64,000 bases of DNA. It comes from Chrysoporthe austroafricana. Lineage: Eukaryota > Ascomycota > Sordariomycetes > Diaporthales > Cryphonectriaceae. The notes beneath the pieces were generated by a model. The model saw nothing but the letters and a program-made list of their open reading frames with translations, was not told the DNA's origin and ran no database searches. Where the stretch lies: assembly GCA_001051155.2 (NCBI GenBank), contig JYIP02000013.1, positions 124,001-188,000 of the forward strand. The letters are read 5' to 3'. Every line of letters starts with the position of its first letter. Positions within the stretch are counted from its first letter, which is position 1. Of this stretch, positions 1 through 13,199 are shown piece after piece. Position numbers and translations under genes: made by a program.

Positions 1-3000
1 AACTTATATTTTTAAAAACTCTAGTATATGCCCGTATTAATTCTATAATTTTATAGAGAAATTCCAGTAAATGCTTGCAAATATATATACCGAAATCAAT
101 TTCCGATTCTTTAATAGCTTTATCCTTTCGAATCCTTAATTTATTACTATTTTCGAAATAATCTCTTATTTCGGGAGTTTTTATATCCGGAAATCGGTAT
201 TCTTTTAGCTATTTTTCAGTAATTTCCGTAATTTATTGGAAAATATACTTAATAAATAATAATTAATCTGAATTCAGCTTTCTTAAAAGCTATAATCCGT
301 TTTTAATTCGTTAAAAGAAGTATTATTATGCAATATAATAATAGTTATCGTAATTTGCTAGCAAAATTATATAATCTGTTTAGAATAGTTCGATTATCTT
401 TAAAAATTAATTTTTCTGGATTTTTAAAAAGGTTGTTATTTAATTCGTTATTAAAACCTTTTTAATTTAATAGCCTATTAAGTAATTCATTTACTCTTTC
501 TGTTTTAGCCTGAATAAAAAGATTACATTTTTGGAATTCGCTTGATATTAATAAGAATTAGCTTATAAAATCTAAGCAGTATTATTATAATAGTTATAGC
601 TTTTGCTTGCTAAGATTGTATTAGCATTCGAGCAAATACTTTTATTTTTATTATAATACTATTAAAATAACCAAATCGTATAAATAATTCTGAATTCAGA
701 ATATCCAGTTCGTAAAGAATATTATATTCTTATCTTAATAAAATGCTTGCTTCTAATCGATCCAATATTCAAATTTCTATTCGGGTATAAAATATAATTA
801 AATAGCCGTACTTATTACTCTGGAAATATAAATCGAATTCAGCTTAGCCTTTTGCTAGCGATTAGCTTATGCCTTTAAGCTTAGCTTTTATATTCCAGTT
901 TACTTTCGCTTTAAAGAATTATATTAGCAATTTTTCGGCAATAGCATAACGATTAGCGCTTATATCGATATAGACCTTTATATCCGGCCTATTCGGATAT
1001 GCTTTAATTACAGCTCTTATATACGTATAGCTGCTGCTTTAATAAAGCTTAATTATAAATATAAGAATATTATATCCTAAGATTTTTCCTTTTTATATAT
1101 CGATTTTAAGAAAATTCTATAGCTAATTAAATAATTATATAGGGTATTTAATATAAAATATGCTTTTATTTACTAATAATTTTACTTTTTCAGTTCGAAA
1201 AATCTAGATATTGTTTTCGATTATTACGTTTTCTTTATTAGCTTATTCTTCCAATTCATTCTCTTATTTCTATAAGTTTTTGCTATTTTCGGTCTTTTTA
1301 TCTTATTTATCGCTATTCGCTATAAATAGATTATTATTTATAAAGAAATAGCTTTCTCGAATTAGCTTATTTTCTTTATCTGAATTATATTGCAATTTTC
1401 TATTATTGATATTGAAATTTGTTAGGATTAATTGAATAAAATATCTTTTAATATCTTTTCATACGAATCAATAATAAAAGCGCGATTAGAAATTTCGGTT
1501 TTTTGAAATTAAACTTTTGCTATTATTTATAATATTAATTAATATTTTCCTGGCCGTATTAGAGATATTTTATTATTTAGCTATCCGTTTTTATAATTAG
1601 TTCCGAATATCTATTAGTTTTCGCTATTATTTTAATAAAAGCTTTCGGAATTCGTATTCCGGGATATATTTAATGCTTTTAAATGGATTTGGCTAATTAA
1701 ATATCTTTATCGAACAAAATAAATATTCAAATTTTTAAAGCCTGAATTTTCCAGGGCATCCTAAGAATATATTAGCTAAGAAATAAATATTAATATTAGG
1801 AAGATTAGCAGCCGATTATATAATTTTCCGTACTAATTATACAAGTTTACGAAATAATTTTATTATGCAATCTAATTCGAGAATATGCTATATCTCTTAT
1901 TTCGCTTTGAAATATTTTTCGAAATCTTTCGTATCTTTATTTCGATTAGGTTTATCAAAATATTTAATTACTAATTCTTTATCGATCCGATCCTAAATAT
2001 TTCTAGCTAAATACAAATTTAAGTATTCGGCTAGCTTAGTAAATTGATAGATATAATAAATAAATTCTAGAATATTGCGATTATTTTGTATATTTTTCTT
2101 AAAATATTATTAAGCATTTAGCAAATCTTTTGCAGTTTTCCGCAATATAGAAAAATCTCTTTTTAATTATTTCTTTTATTAGCTTTAATTATATTTATGC
2201 AAAATAAAGTCTTTATGCTTTTAGGAAAATAATATAAAATAGAACTAAATATATGCTATTTTAATTAAATAAACGAATAAATAGAAATTAAAATATTTAG
2301 CGCATTTTGCATTTTTAGCTATATATATTTTATACCGGTTTATAAAAGCTTAAAAATCTTTCCAGATAATAATTTTGCTATTTATAATAGATATAACTAT
2401 TAAATTAGTATAATCGTTTCAGCTTTCGTAAAGTCGGAATTATTCTATAACCGTATCCTTAAATTCCCTATTAATATTAATGGGCAATGCTATAAATTCA
2501 AATAAATTAAATCGATATGCTTAGGGATTTTTGGGTTGCTTATAGCCGAATAATAAGTTTCGAGAACTATTGCTTTTATTATTGCTAGAATCCGATAAAT
2601 CCGGTAATCTATCTGGCTTACTGACTAGTTCTTTTTGGAAATTAGAGTTAATTTCAATATCTGGTTCGAAACCCGAAAATAGTCTTTAATCTGATTAATT
2701 TCTTGCTCTTAATATAAATATTTGCCGGATATGTTCTTTAATATCAGGAAATGCTAGTTTAGTAAAGCGATATCCGTTATTAATATAATATTTCGCAGTT
2801 GAAACGGGAAAAGGTTCTTTAATAAGTTCCGATTAAAGCATTTGTATATTAAAAGCTTATTGCAATCGGAATATTTTCTTAAACCCAATGCATATTGCCT
2901 TTTCCGAAATAAAGCTATTTTAATAAATTGCTTTTATTTCGAATTATTATAGAAATTAATCCAATAGGCTAGTAATTAGGAAAGAAAAAGTCGGGTATTT

Positions 3001-3960
3001 CTGAAAGATAATAATAAAACTATCCGATTTTCTTTTATCCAATCTTTTTTCCTTATAATTTTCTTTCTCGAAAAGCTATAAATAGTTTAATAAACCCGAT
3101 TGGGGTATTAATATACTTTTTGCTATAAAGTTTATAAAATTGGCCGGAATAGCTATAATGGAATTTTATCTGGAAATATTCCGATTTTAAGTTCCTATTA
3201 AAGAAAAAAAGATATGCTTATTTCCTGGAATTGGTTATTTTCTTTTGCTTTTATTTATTTTTCTTATTATAGCTAAAAAATTCCCGGATTTATTAATAAA
3301 TTTAAAATTTAAATTTTCGGTCGAATATCGTAATAAATAAATATACTTGATTCTATTATTAATATTAATATATTTAAATATATAATGCTTTCGATTTTCG
3401 ATAAATTATTATTAAGCCAATTTTTCTAACGGATTTTCCGGATTATTAAATCGAAAAATATTCTTGCTCTTATTTATTTCTATAAGCATTTATTATCGCT
3501 CTTCTTCCGTTATTGCTTTAATAAGCTATCGAAATTTGCAATATTTAGAAAAATCTTCCCAGAATATATTATTCTTTCCTATTTACTAAAATAAATTCTT
3601 ATCGAAATTCGACTTTCTTCCCTCTTGAATCTAGCATTTAAGCAATAAAGGCTATCCTTGCTTAATTACTTATACCTTTGCTTTCTGCAAAAATGCATTA
3701 ATTTCTTTAGAATTCTATTTCGCCTTTTCGTATCGATCGGCCAAAAGTTTCCAATTAACGAAAACGTATGCAATTTCGAAAAAGATTTTAATATCCGATA
3801 TAACTTAATCCTTTTTTTCAAAATCATTCAAAGCTTATATAAACTTATATACTTAAGCAGAATGCTTAATTTCGATATAATCGATAGGCTGCAATAGTAA
3901 AACGTTATTGCTAGTAATTACTATAGTAAATTAGCAATGAATTATCGATAAATGATTATA
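1..3960. other. AT-rich, RIP-like degenerate region, not assigned
   Basis: This stretch has no intact gene. It is visibly very AT-rich, dominated by TpA, and has the look of the retroelement block to its right, but I do not find the LTR, RT or integrase signatures of that family in it. Read on the minus strand, roughly 2,900 down to 1,200 gives a long, protein-like frame broken by frequent TAA/TAG, including a basic, Lys/Asn/Phe-rich stretch near 1,900-2,050. That is what a RIP-mutated coding sequence looks like. It could be the gag-like or ORF1 part of a different retroelement. The open frame at 3,658-3,897 on the plus strand matches nothing I know and is probably chance. Confidence 0.4.
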
Positions 3961-3969
3961 ATATCTCTT

Positions 3970-4125
3970 ATAAGAATGCTACTTTTATAGAAACCGATAT
4001 TTTATAAGACCGATACTTTTATAAAAGCCAATGCTTTATAGAGCCGATACTTTTACAAAAGCTATTATTTTACAAAACCGATATTCCTATAAGAGCCGTT
4101 ACTTTATAAAGCCGATAATCGAAAT
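3970..4125. repeat. Degenerate minisatellite, about 17-18 bp unit
   Basis: About eight imperfect tandem units can be aligned by eye. The core is CCGATACTTTTATAAAA, with variants such as CCGATATTTTATAAGA, GCCAATGCTTTATAGAG and CCGATATTCCTATAAGA. Units differ mainly by transitions. It lies just left of the truncated 5' edge of the plus-strand retroelement, in otherwise unstructured AT-rich DNA. It has no clear coding potential. Confidence 0.65.
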
Positions 4126-4389
4126 TCGATTATGCAGCAAAAGCGTATAAAGCGTAGCTATTAATTAATAATAAACGTACTGAAATATATTATAAAGCAT
4201 AATTCTCTTAAAAAAGTAAATTACGTTAAAAGCCTATTAAGGCATTATATAAGCCTCCCGGTAAAAGTATAGCATTTATTTAATAAATTTATTGCGTATT
4301 TATTAAGGGATTTATTATAGATTTATTAAGCGAATTTATTATAAATTTATTACGTTTATGGATTTTGCTATCAAAATAGCCAAATAATT

Positions 4390-7300
4390 TGCTAATTTTT
4401 ACGTTCGAAAAAAAACTTAATATAAGAATAAAGGAAATAATTACTTGGCATATAAAATAGGAATAATTAAAGCAAAATAGCTAAATATCCAAATATATGA
4501 AAGTTAAGCATTTTATTTACGGGCTTATATTATAAAAATTCTTTCAAAATATTTTATTTTAAAATAGCAAATACAGATTTCAGAAAAATAGAAAAATTAA
4601 TTATTTATACCCTTATTATTACAAACTTGCTTAAATATGCTATATTTATTATAATTGCTAAATATATTTTAACGAAAAAGTTAAATATAATTGGTTTTTA
4701 ATTAAAAAATAAGATTAATTAATTTAACCTATTATAAAATCCCGAAAAAGATATAGAAAAGTCTTGTATATTAAGAATAATAATGCTTATATTGGATTAC
4801 TTAATAATTATCCGTAAAAGTACGTTTAAAGAAAAATAATATAAGAGCAATATTACGTTATAATATACTTTATTTATATATAAAACAAAGCTAAAGAATA
4901 ATATTAATTGCAGAAAGCCGAAAAAGCAAAATAATATAGCTAAAGCCAAATACGAAAGCTAGTAAAGCAAATAGCGAAAAAAGCTTAAAATATTCCAAAA
5001 AGGAAAGATTATTTATAACGGAATAATAGCCGATTAAAATTATAAAATCCTTATATACGATTACGAAAGAGAATGAAAAATATATTATATTAAACGTATA
5101 TATTAATGGGCAATAATATAGCGCATTTTTGAATAATAGCGCATAAAGAAATTTTATTTTGCTAGAAATTATTAATAGAAAATGAATCTTTTAAATGCAA
5201 AAGAAAAATCTTTATAAATTTAATATTATAAAAGGAAAAGCGGTTGCATATAATTTTAATATAATCGATATAAAAATTAATTATTTGCTTATTTCGATTT
5301 AAAGCTTTATAATAAAAACTACTTTCGATATTATAAATATAATATAGTATAAATTAATTTTAAAAATATTTTAATTCAAAAAGCATAATTTTCGAATTAA
5401 TTGGACTATTAGCCAGATTTTATAAGAATAAGCCGTACTTATTAAAAAGGTTATAATTAATGGAAAAAGGAAAGTTCTAATTATTAAAAATAATATTAAA
5501 AGCATATATTTAAATAAGCTTAAATATATTTTTAAAGCAAACGGACTTGCTAAGAAATAAGGAAAGGTTATAAGTATTTCGAATTTATAAATATAAATTA
5601 AAAATAAATTAGAAATTCAAGCAATTAATAATTAGCAAAAAATTAATTCGATATAAAGCATTATAAAGCTATATAAATTATAGAATTATAAGGAAATACT
5701 GCTTTCGAAATAATAAATATAAAGAGATTACGAATAAAAATTCGAGCTAATATATAATAAATACCCAAAATTATTAGAAATTAAGCTCCAAAAATAATAA
5801 TAAAAAATAAGCGAAATAAAATATATTCAATAATACTTTTTATTCTTCCAAATTTCAGAAAATAAAGAAAAACTATTATTAAAATTCAAAAATATATTAA
5901 AAAAATATTATAAATTTAAGAAACTATAATAAAAGAAATTCGATATTAATTTATTAGAATATAGCTTTTTCGATTATAAAATTCTATTAAAAAAAAAAAC
6001 GAAATTTTAAAATTATTCTATTTATAAGCTCGATTAAATAAAGCTCGAAATACTTAAAAAATATATCGATAAAAATTTAAAGAAAAACTATATACGGAAA
6101 TCGCAATTATTCGCAAAATATTCGATCTTATTTATACCCAAAAAAATAGCAAATTATAACTTTATATAAATTATTAATAACTTAACGATATTATTATTAA
6201 AAATCGCTATCCTTTATTTTTAATAAGAAAAATGCAAAACCGATTAATCGGAACAAATTGGTTTATTATATTCGATTTCAAAAAAAGATATTATTATATT
6301 TGGATTAAGGAAAATAATATTTGGAAAATAGCATTTAAAACCCGTTACGGATATTTTGAATATATAATCTTACTATTTGAATTAATTAATACATTTGCGT
6401 TTTTCTAAGAAATAATTAATAATATTTTCCGCAAATATTTAAATATTATTATTATCGTTTATTTCGATAATATCTTTATTTATTTAAGAGATTTTGAATT
6501 ATATAAATAATATATATAGCAAATATTTCAAATTTTGCAAAATAATAAATTCTTAATTGAATTAAGTAAATATTATTTCTATTAATAGAAAATTATTTAT
6601 TTCGGTTATACGATAAAATTAAGCAAAATTAATATATAGAAAAATAAAATTTAAATAATAAAAGAATAGCTTATATTAGAAAAAATTAAAAAAATTAAAG
6701 CTTTTTTCGATTATATTAATTTCTATTAATAATTCATTCAAAATTATAGCAAAATCGTATGCTTTTTTATAAATTTTATAAAGAAAGATCGAAAGTTCGA
6801 ATAAATATAAAAAGTATAAAAAGCATTCGATAAAATTAAGAAACGAATTATATTAAAATTTATATTTTATAAAGCAAATTCAAATAAGCTATTTGAAATC
6901 GAAACCGATATATTAAATTATATATTCGGAAAATAATTTAATTAATGAGATAATTAAAGACGTTTTAAGATTATAAGCAATTTTTCAAAAAAATTAAATA
7001 GCCCGGAATTCAATTATAATATTCCAGATAAAGAATTAATAGCAATTATAAAAGCATTCGAAAAATAATAATATTACTTAATAAGAACCAAATACTAAAT
7101 TATAATATATTCCGATTATAAGAACTTAATAACGTTTATAATAATAAAAGTCTTAAATAAATAATAAATTAAATAAGCGGAATTCTTTTTATAATTCGAT
7201 TTAAAGATTATTTATTGCAAAAGATTTGAAAATAGCAGAGCAAATATGCTTAGCAAATAATTAGATTATTAAAATATAGAATTTAAAGAATTCCAGAATA

Positions 7301-8650
7301 TTTTCCGATAAAATAAGAATAGCAATCTTATAAATAAAGCTAGAAAACTTAATATAATTATTAGAATTTTCAATAATAAAAAGAAATTAGAAAATATAAT
7401 TACGAAAGAGCAAAACGAATATATTAAAAATATATATAATATATTCGCATATAGCTATTAAGGAATTAAGGCTATTTATAAAAGAATTAAGAAATATTAA
7501 AACTTTTTAAAATTAAGAAAAAGGATTGAAATAATCTTACGAAAATGTAATAGCTATAAGAAAAACAAAATTGAATATTACAAACCTTATAAATTATTCT
7601 AACCGTTCTTTATTCCGAAAGCAATTTGACAATCTATTAGCTAAGATTTCATTATTAAATTATTATTCTTACGAAAACTTTTAACTAAAATACAATATAA
7701 TAGCATTTTAATAATAGTTTGCAAACTGAATAAATATGCTTATTTCTTTTTATATAAAGAAAGCAGTATTGCAAAAGAATTTGTATATACGTTTCTTAAA
7801 ATAGTTATAGCTAATTATAACATGCTTAAAGAAATTATTTCCGATAGAAATAAGAAGTTTATATTAAATTTCTAGATTTTATTTATAAAATTATTCGGAA
7901 TATAACAGAAAATATTTATAGCATTCTACTTATAAACAAATAAATAAACGGAACGAACGAACTAAATTATTAAATAATACTTACGATATTACGTAAATTA
8001 TAAATAGGATAATTAAGTTAATTTGCTATTATTAATATAGTTCGTATATAATAATATAAATATAAATATAATAAAGAAATTACCATTTTACGCGTTTTAT
8101 AGCTATAACCCGATAGCTTATTATAACGAATTATTAAGAATAAATGCAAAAGCAACAGAAAAACGAATCCAGAAAATTAAGAAAATCTAAAAAGAACTTT
8201 AAGAAAAACTAAAATTTATATAAGAAAGGATAACGAAATATGCTAATTCCAAAAGAATTAAAAGACTAATTTTATAGAAAGGGAATAAAGTTTATCTTAT
8301 TCGATAAAAGGAATATATCAAAATAATAAAACCTTTTTACTCGCTAAATTATAAGAAATTTAGCTTATTTAGAATTTTAAGGAAAATTTCAAATATTAAT
8401 TTCGAACTTATATTATTCTATAAAATGAAAATCCATTCGGTATTTTATATTTCATTTTTCGAACCAATACTCGATATAATTAAAACGAACAAATCTATAT
8501 AAATCGAAATTAATAAACCGAAATATAAAATCGAATAAATCCTTAAATATCGGGAATTAACCAGGTATAAAAAATACTTAATTAAATAGAAAAAATATTA
8601 CTCGAATAAAAATAGCTAAAAACCAATTAGTAACTTAAATAATGCATAAT
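4390..8650 (+). pseudogene. Degraded gag(partial)-pol of element F
   Basis: Several polyprotein domains are recognisable despite many TAA/TAG codons. The RT palm reads YFDN (6,460-6,471) where active Ty3/gypsy RT has YxDD, so the second catalytic Asp is Asn. The upstream YIILLFELINT stretch corresponds to the conserved Y-E-Y-x-V-M-P-F-G-L-T-N block. The integrase core lies at about 7,600-8,000, with SILIIVCKLNKYAYF and EIISDRNKKF matching the usual SILVIVDRLSK and ISDRDxxF. At about 8,490-8,640 a chromodomain is visible (ILKYRELTRYKKYLIK), which places the family among chromoviruses. It was a polyprotein for retrotransposition; here it cannot be translated. Confidence 0.8.
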
Positions 8651-8829
8651 AAGCATTTAAGAAATATTAAAAAAAGCAATTAATTAATTAATTAAAAGAA
8701 TAATTAGAAAAACTTAATATAATTTTATGCTTTGCGGTTAAATTAATAGAAAACTAGTCGATATTAGAACCAAATTGCTATAAGGCAATATCCAGATCAA
8801 AACTTTTAGGAAGAAAACTTTCAGGAATA

Positions 8830-9240
8830 AAAACTTCTGAAACGCGATATTCGGCTTTGGCTTTATAGCATTTTTCCGCAACCTCTTCCGCCTTTAACCT
8901 TTCTAGCTCTTTAATATTATTAATTCCTTAGCAAATAGCCCGCATTATCTTCTTATATTATATGCATTTCTATTAATGCAAGCGAAAAACTTTTTTCTCT
9001 ATAGCTTTTAATTTATTTTTTAACCTTTAATATTAATAGGTTATTTTGCAAAGCTTATCGGAAATAACTCTTAAAATATCGTATCGAAAACGGTTAAGCC
9101 GTATATATTTTGAATAATATAAGAAATTATTTTTCGAAACTTAATAATTAAAAATATTACGACCCTTATAAAACGAGCAAGAAGGCATTTGCACGGCATG
9201 CTGCAAAACCGCTTTTAAAAGAGAGTTACGATATTAAGTT
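8830..9240 (-). pseudogene. Antisense accessory ORF remnant of element F
   Basis: It lies between the chromodomain and the 3' LTR and runs opposite to pol, exactly as in the minus-strand copies. The coiled-coil part is still legible on the minus strand near 8,870-8,940 (Glu/Lys/Ala-rich, with RAICKELxxxNELERLKAEE-like residues). The upstream Cys-rich part is heavily eroded. Homology to the 11,119-11,598 copy rests on aligned DNA and on identical position within the element. Confidence 0.6.
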
Positions 9241-9374
9241 TTAATTGAACGAGCAAAACGAGTTTTTTATATCTTGCCCGATATTTCGATTAAGAAAAAA
9301 AGATTTTAGAATAAATATTAATAAAAGGCCTTATAAGAAATTATTAAGGATAATAATTAATAAGAAAGGGATAA

Positions 9375-9831
9375 TATTATAACCTAATGCGAAATTAAGA
9401 ATAGCGCAAGAAAAAAAAATATAGGAATAACTATTTAAAGAACTTAATAATAGCTTTGCCGGAAGAGAAAAAGGTATATCGATTATATAATTACGGGTTA
9501 AAGTTAAATAAAATAAGGATTACTAAATTATTAAGTAATCTAATAAGCCAGGCTTATTGAATTATTAAGTAAGCTAGTAATTCAAAAAAGAAAAGCTGGA
9601 TATATAAGAATAAACTATTTATTAAATAAATTATTATAGCTTTTCAGTCGTAAATTTAAGTATTATTTGGACCTTATAATACTTTCAAATAATAGCCTTT
9701 TAAGCTTATAAACCTTGCGATTATTTTATTAAACGTATTTCGGTATTTAAAGCTATATTTAGCACTGCTTTTACTAGTATAAACCCTTTAACTTTACAGT
9801 TTATTCTAAGATTATTGCAGCATTTATAATA
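9375..9831 (+). repeat. 3' LTR of element F
   Basis: About 457 bp, starting TATTATAACC and ending GCATTTATAATA. These are the same inverted ends seen on the other LTRs of the family, in reverse orientation. Its U3 block (CTTATTGAATTATTAAGTAA and neighbours) matches the LTRs at 9,896 and 33,190. No matching 5' LTR is present in the window. Confidence 0.75.
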
Positions 9832-9895
9832 TTATAATTCTTTTAGCATTGCTGCCGGCATTTATAAAATCGATTATCGATACGAATTGCTTTAT
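9832..9895 (-). other. 64-bp shard of gag between two LTRs
   Basis: The stretch ending ATCGATTATCGATACGAATT is the same as the gag block found at about 16,730-16,770, 24,540, 30,800, 32,430 and 35,440 (the IDNRLY region of Gag). It is trapped between the F LTR and the left LTR of element C. It shows that a further gag-bearing copy once occupied this spot. Confidence 0.6.
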
Positions 9896-10345
9896 TATTA
9901 TAAACGCTGCAATAATTTTAAGATAAACTATAATATTAAAAAGGTTTATATTAGCAAAAACGGTATTAAATATAGCTTTAAATACCGGAAATACGTTTAA
10001 TAAATATTAGCAATATTTATAAGCTAATAAAGCTATTACTTAAATATTTAATAAGGTTCAAATAATATTTAGATTTATAACTGAAAAGCTATAAAAATCT
10101 ATTTAATAAATAACTTATTTTTATATATCCAGCTTTTCTTTTTTAAATTATTAGCTTATTTAATAATTCAATAAGCTTGGCTTATTAAATTACTTAGTAA
10201 TTTAATAATCCTTATTTTATTTAACTCTAATCCGTAATTATATAATCGATATATACTTTTTTCTTCTGGCAAAGTCGTTATTAAGTTGCTTGAATAGTCG
10301 TTTTTATACTTTACGTTATTTTTAAGTCCGTATTAAATTATAATA
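9896..10345 (-). repeat. Left (3') LTR of element C
   Basis: 450 bp, with ends TATTATAAACGC and TAAATTATAATA. The inner part shared by all LTRs (CTGAAAAGCTAT, TATATATCCAGCTTTTC) is present. The U3 block is the TTAGCTTATTTAATAATTCA type. Confidence 0.75.
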
Positions 10346-10534
10346 TTATCCCTTTCCTATCAATTATCGTTCCCGATAATTTTCTATAAGGCTTTTTGTT
10401 AATATTTATCTTGCAATCTTTCTTTCCTAATCGGGATATCGGGCAAAATATAAAAAACTCGCTTTATTCGCTCGATTAAAACTTAATATCGTAATTCCCT
10501 TTTGGAAGCGATTTTGCAGCGCGCTATGCAAATG
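10346..10534 (+). pseudogene. 5' part of antisense accessory ORF of element C
   Basis: The DNA matches the beginning of the antisense ORF of element A (the TTTTGGAAGCGATTTT block near 11,133 recurs at 10,500). It is cut by element A after GCAAATG and continues at 17,951. Together the two parts reproduce the full accessory ORF of the family. Confidence 0.65.
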
Positions 10535-10987
10535 TATTATAAACGCTGCAGCAATCTTAAAATATACTATAAAACTAAAGGGTTTATACTAATAAAAGCA
10601 GTATTAAGTATAAGCCTTGAATACTAAAATACGTTATTGAGTATTGCGATATTTATAAGTTTAAGCGACTATTAATAATAGGGTTCTATTAGTATTTAAA
10701 TTGATAACTGAAAAGCTATATATAGTATTTATCTAACGGGTAGTAAACGTATCCTTATATATTCAGCTTTTTAATATAAGATTACCGGCTTATCAAATAA
10801 GCTAATAAGCCTGGCTTATCGGCTTACCCGGCAATCCAATAATCTTTATTTGTATTTAACCTTAACCCTTTGCTTATATAAGTATCTGTTTTAGTTTTGC
10901 AGTTAAGCCTGAAGATCCCGGTATTGCATAAGCCGGTTTTGAGTAGCTTTAATACCGTATTCCGGTTTTGCATATTAATTCATAATA
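10535..10987 (-). repeat. 3' LTR of element A
   Basis: 453 bp, the same length as its partner at 17,493-17,945; differences are scattered and mostly transitions. Its U3 holds GC-richer inverted modules (ATTACCGGCTTATC and GGCTTACCCGGCAAT). Confidence 0.9.
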
Positions 10988-11118
10988 TTATCTCCCGTTC
11001 TATCGGTTAATATCCTTATTAACTTCTATAAGCTTTCCTAGTCTTTCTTACTATTTATCGTGCTTTCTTAATTAGGATATCGAATAGGGTACAGAAGAAC
11101 CGTTCGCTCAAGATTCAG

Positions 11119-11598
11119 CGCCGTAATTTTCTTTTGGAAGCGATTTTTCAGTATGCCGTTCAAATGCTTTCCTGTTCGTTTTGTAAAAGGCATAGTATTC
11201 CGGTTTGCCAGGTTTCTGAACGGGATTCTTCTCGTTATTCGGAATATATGCGGTTTAATCGTTCCCGCTACGATATATTGGGCATTATTCCCAATGAGTT
11301 GCGCAAGATAGCTTATTATTATAAGAAACTGGAAGATAAATTGGAAGCGGCAGAAGAGAAAGTCTTTCGTTTTCGATACCAAAAGCGTATATAGTATGAG
11401 AAGATAATGCGAGCCGTTTATCGGGAGGTTAATAGTATGGAAGAGCTAGAAAGGCTGGAAGCCGAGAGGGCTGAAGAGGAGCGTCGCAAGGCTGAAGCCG
11501 AGCGTCGTGCTGTAAAGCTTTCTGTCCTTGAAGGTTTTCTTCCTGAAAGTTTCAATTTTGAAGCTGCTTTGCAGCAATTTGGTTCCGAAATTAATTAG
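11119..11598 (+). pseudogene. Antisense accessory ORF (Cys-rich plus coiled coil) of element A
   Basis: It runs opposite to gag-pol, between the chromodomain and the 3' LTR. One frame extends from about 11,119 to the TAA/TAG region at 11,598, with a single in-frame TAG (11,395-11,397, one step from CAG). The N-terminal part has CSFCKRHSIPVC followed by SRYSEYMRFNRSRYD. The Tyr spacing suggests Cys codons TGT mutated to TAT, giving an original CxxC...C...RCxECxR...CD zinc-binding-like module. The C-terminal half is a charged coiled coil (ERLEAERAEEERRKAEAERR). Four related copies exist in the window. The function is unknown; a nucleic-acid-binding accessory role is a guess. The first codon is not clear. 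Confidence 0.7.
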
Positions 11599-11797
11599 TT
11601 ACTTGCTATTTTAGAAATTAAGCCTGAAAATGCGGCTAGTTCCTTTAGTATTAACTACCTTTCCGGTTAACTAGTAAGTTTTCCTAACTGGTTATTCCTT
11701 TATTCCAGTATTGCATGCTAACCGGCAGTAATATCTTACTGGGAAGGTTTTTGCATTTTAGCGGCTACCTTTTCCCAGTAATTCTGGAATGCTTATT

Positions 11798-13000
11798 ATG
11801 CGTTAGTTAAATTTCCTATCGGCTTCCAACTATTCTTGCTTAAGTAATATTCTTTCCATTTAATTAGATATTCTCTGTAATTCATTAATCCTCGATACTT
11901 AAGGATTCGTTCGATTTCGTATTCTGGTTTATTGCTTTCGATTTGTACTATATTGTCTATTTCGGCTATTTTGGGTACGGGTTCGAAAAACGAAATATGA
12001 AAAACCGGATGGATTTTTATTCTATAAGGTAATGCGAGCTCGAAATTAATATTCGAAATCTTTCTTAAGATTTTAAATAATCCAAGTTTCTTATAGTCTA
12101 ATAAGTAAAAGGGTCTTGTTATTTTGATATATTCTTTTTGTCGTATAAAGTAGACTTTATTTCTTTCCTGTAGGATTAGTCCTTTAATCTTTCTGGAATT
12201 GGCATGCTTTGCTATTCTTTTTTGTATAAATTTCAGTTCTTTTTGAAATTTTTCCTGAACCTTTTTGATTCTTTTAATTCGTTTTTCTGCTGCTTTTGCA
12301 TTTGCTCTTAGTAATTTATCGTAATAGGCTATCGGATTATAACCGTAAAATGTATAAAATAATAATTTCTTTATCGTACTTATATTTGCGCTATTATATA
12401 CGAACTATGCTAGCGGTAATAAGTTAACCCAATTATTCTATTCGTAATTTACGTAATGCTATAAGTATTGCTTAATAATCTGGTTTGTCCGTTCTATTTA
12501 TCTATCCGTTTATAAGTAAAATGCTATAAATATTTTTTATTGTATTCCGAATAATTTTATAAGTAAAGTCTAAAAGTTTAATACGAATTTCTTATTTCTA
12601 TCGGAAATGATTTCTTTAAGCATACTATAATTGGCTATAACCGTTTTCAAGAATGTATATGCGAGGTCTTCTGCTATACTGCTTTCCTTATACGGAAGGA
12701 AGTAAGCATATTTGCTTAATTTGCAAATTATTATTAAAATGCTATTATATTGCATTTTAATTAAGGGTTTTCGTAAGAAAAGTAGCTTAGTAATGAAATC
12801 CTAGCTAATGGATTGCCAAACCGTTTCTGGAATAAGAAATAGTTAGAGTAACTTATAAAGCTTATAATTCTCAATTTTATTTTTCTTGCAGCTATCGCAT
12901 TTTTGCAAGATTTTTTCGATCTTTCGTTTAAGGCTTGAAAAGTTCTAATATTTCTTGATTCTTTCGTATATAGCCCTGATTTTTTAGTAGCTATATATTA
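11798..13000 (-). pseudogene. Integrase and chromodomain of element A
   Basis: The minus strand carries the HHCC end (LQKCDSCKKNK at about 12,885), then DFITKL (first catalytic Asp region). The core at 12,570-12,755 reads SILIIICKLSKYAYFLPYKE and ends with IISDRNKKF, where the active protein would have ISDRDK. The third catalytic-site region ERTNQII is also visible. Further on are the YGYNP and FEPV blocks and, at 11,798-11,932, a chromodomain (ERILKYRGLMNYREYLIKWK, then YLSKNSWKPIGNL). In living elements this part inserts cDNA and the chromodomain targets heterochromatin. Here it is broken by stops such as WQSIS*DF. Confidence 0.85.
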
Positions 13001-13199
13001 ATGCACTATATAGGGTTCTAATATATTTATCTTGTTTTTCAGGTATTATATTTTCTGGTTTCTTTCTATTATTACTGATTTTGATAATTATATCGAGTTC
13101 TCTAGCTTTATTTATAAAATTACCGTCTTTATTTTATCGGAATATGTTTTAAAGCTCTAATAGTTCTATATTCCGGTAATCCGATCTTTTGCTAAATGC

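Larger units (their letters stand above)
4365..9831 (+). mobile_element. Ty3/gypsy chromovirus copy F, 5'-truncated, RIP-degraded
   Basis: This is the only copy of the family on the plus strand. It starts abruptly inside gag at about 4,365, so the 5' LTR and the N-terminal half of gag are missing. It then runs through protease, RT, RNase H, integrase and chromodomain, the antisense accessory ORF, and the 3' LTR. Order and spacing match the complete minus-strand copies when reverse-complemented. It is heavily mutated, with stops in every frame. Its LTR U3 resembles those at 9,896-10,345 and 33,190-33,640 rather than those of elements A or B. The 64-bp gag shard next to it on the other strand suggests rearrangement at its right edge. 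Confidence 0.85.

Noticed and set aside
11068..11382. 104-residue frame on the minus strand
   Set aside because: It is the opposite strand of the antisense accessory ORF and has no family features; a shadow.
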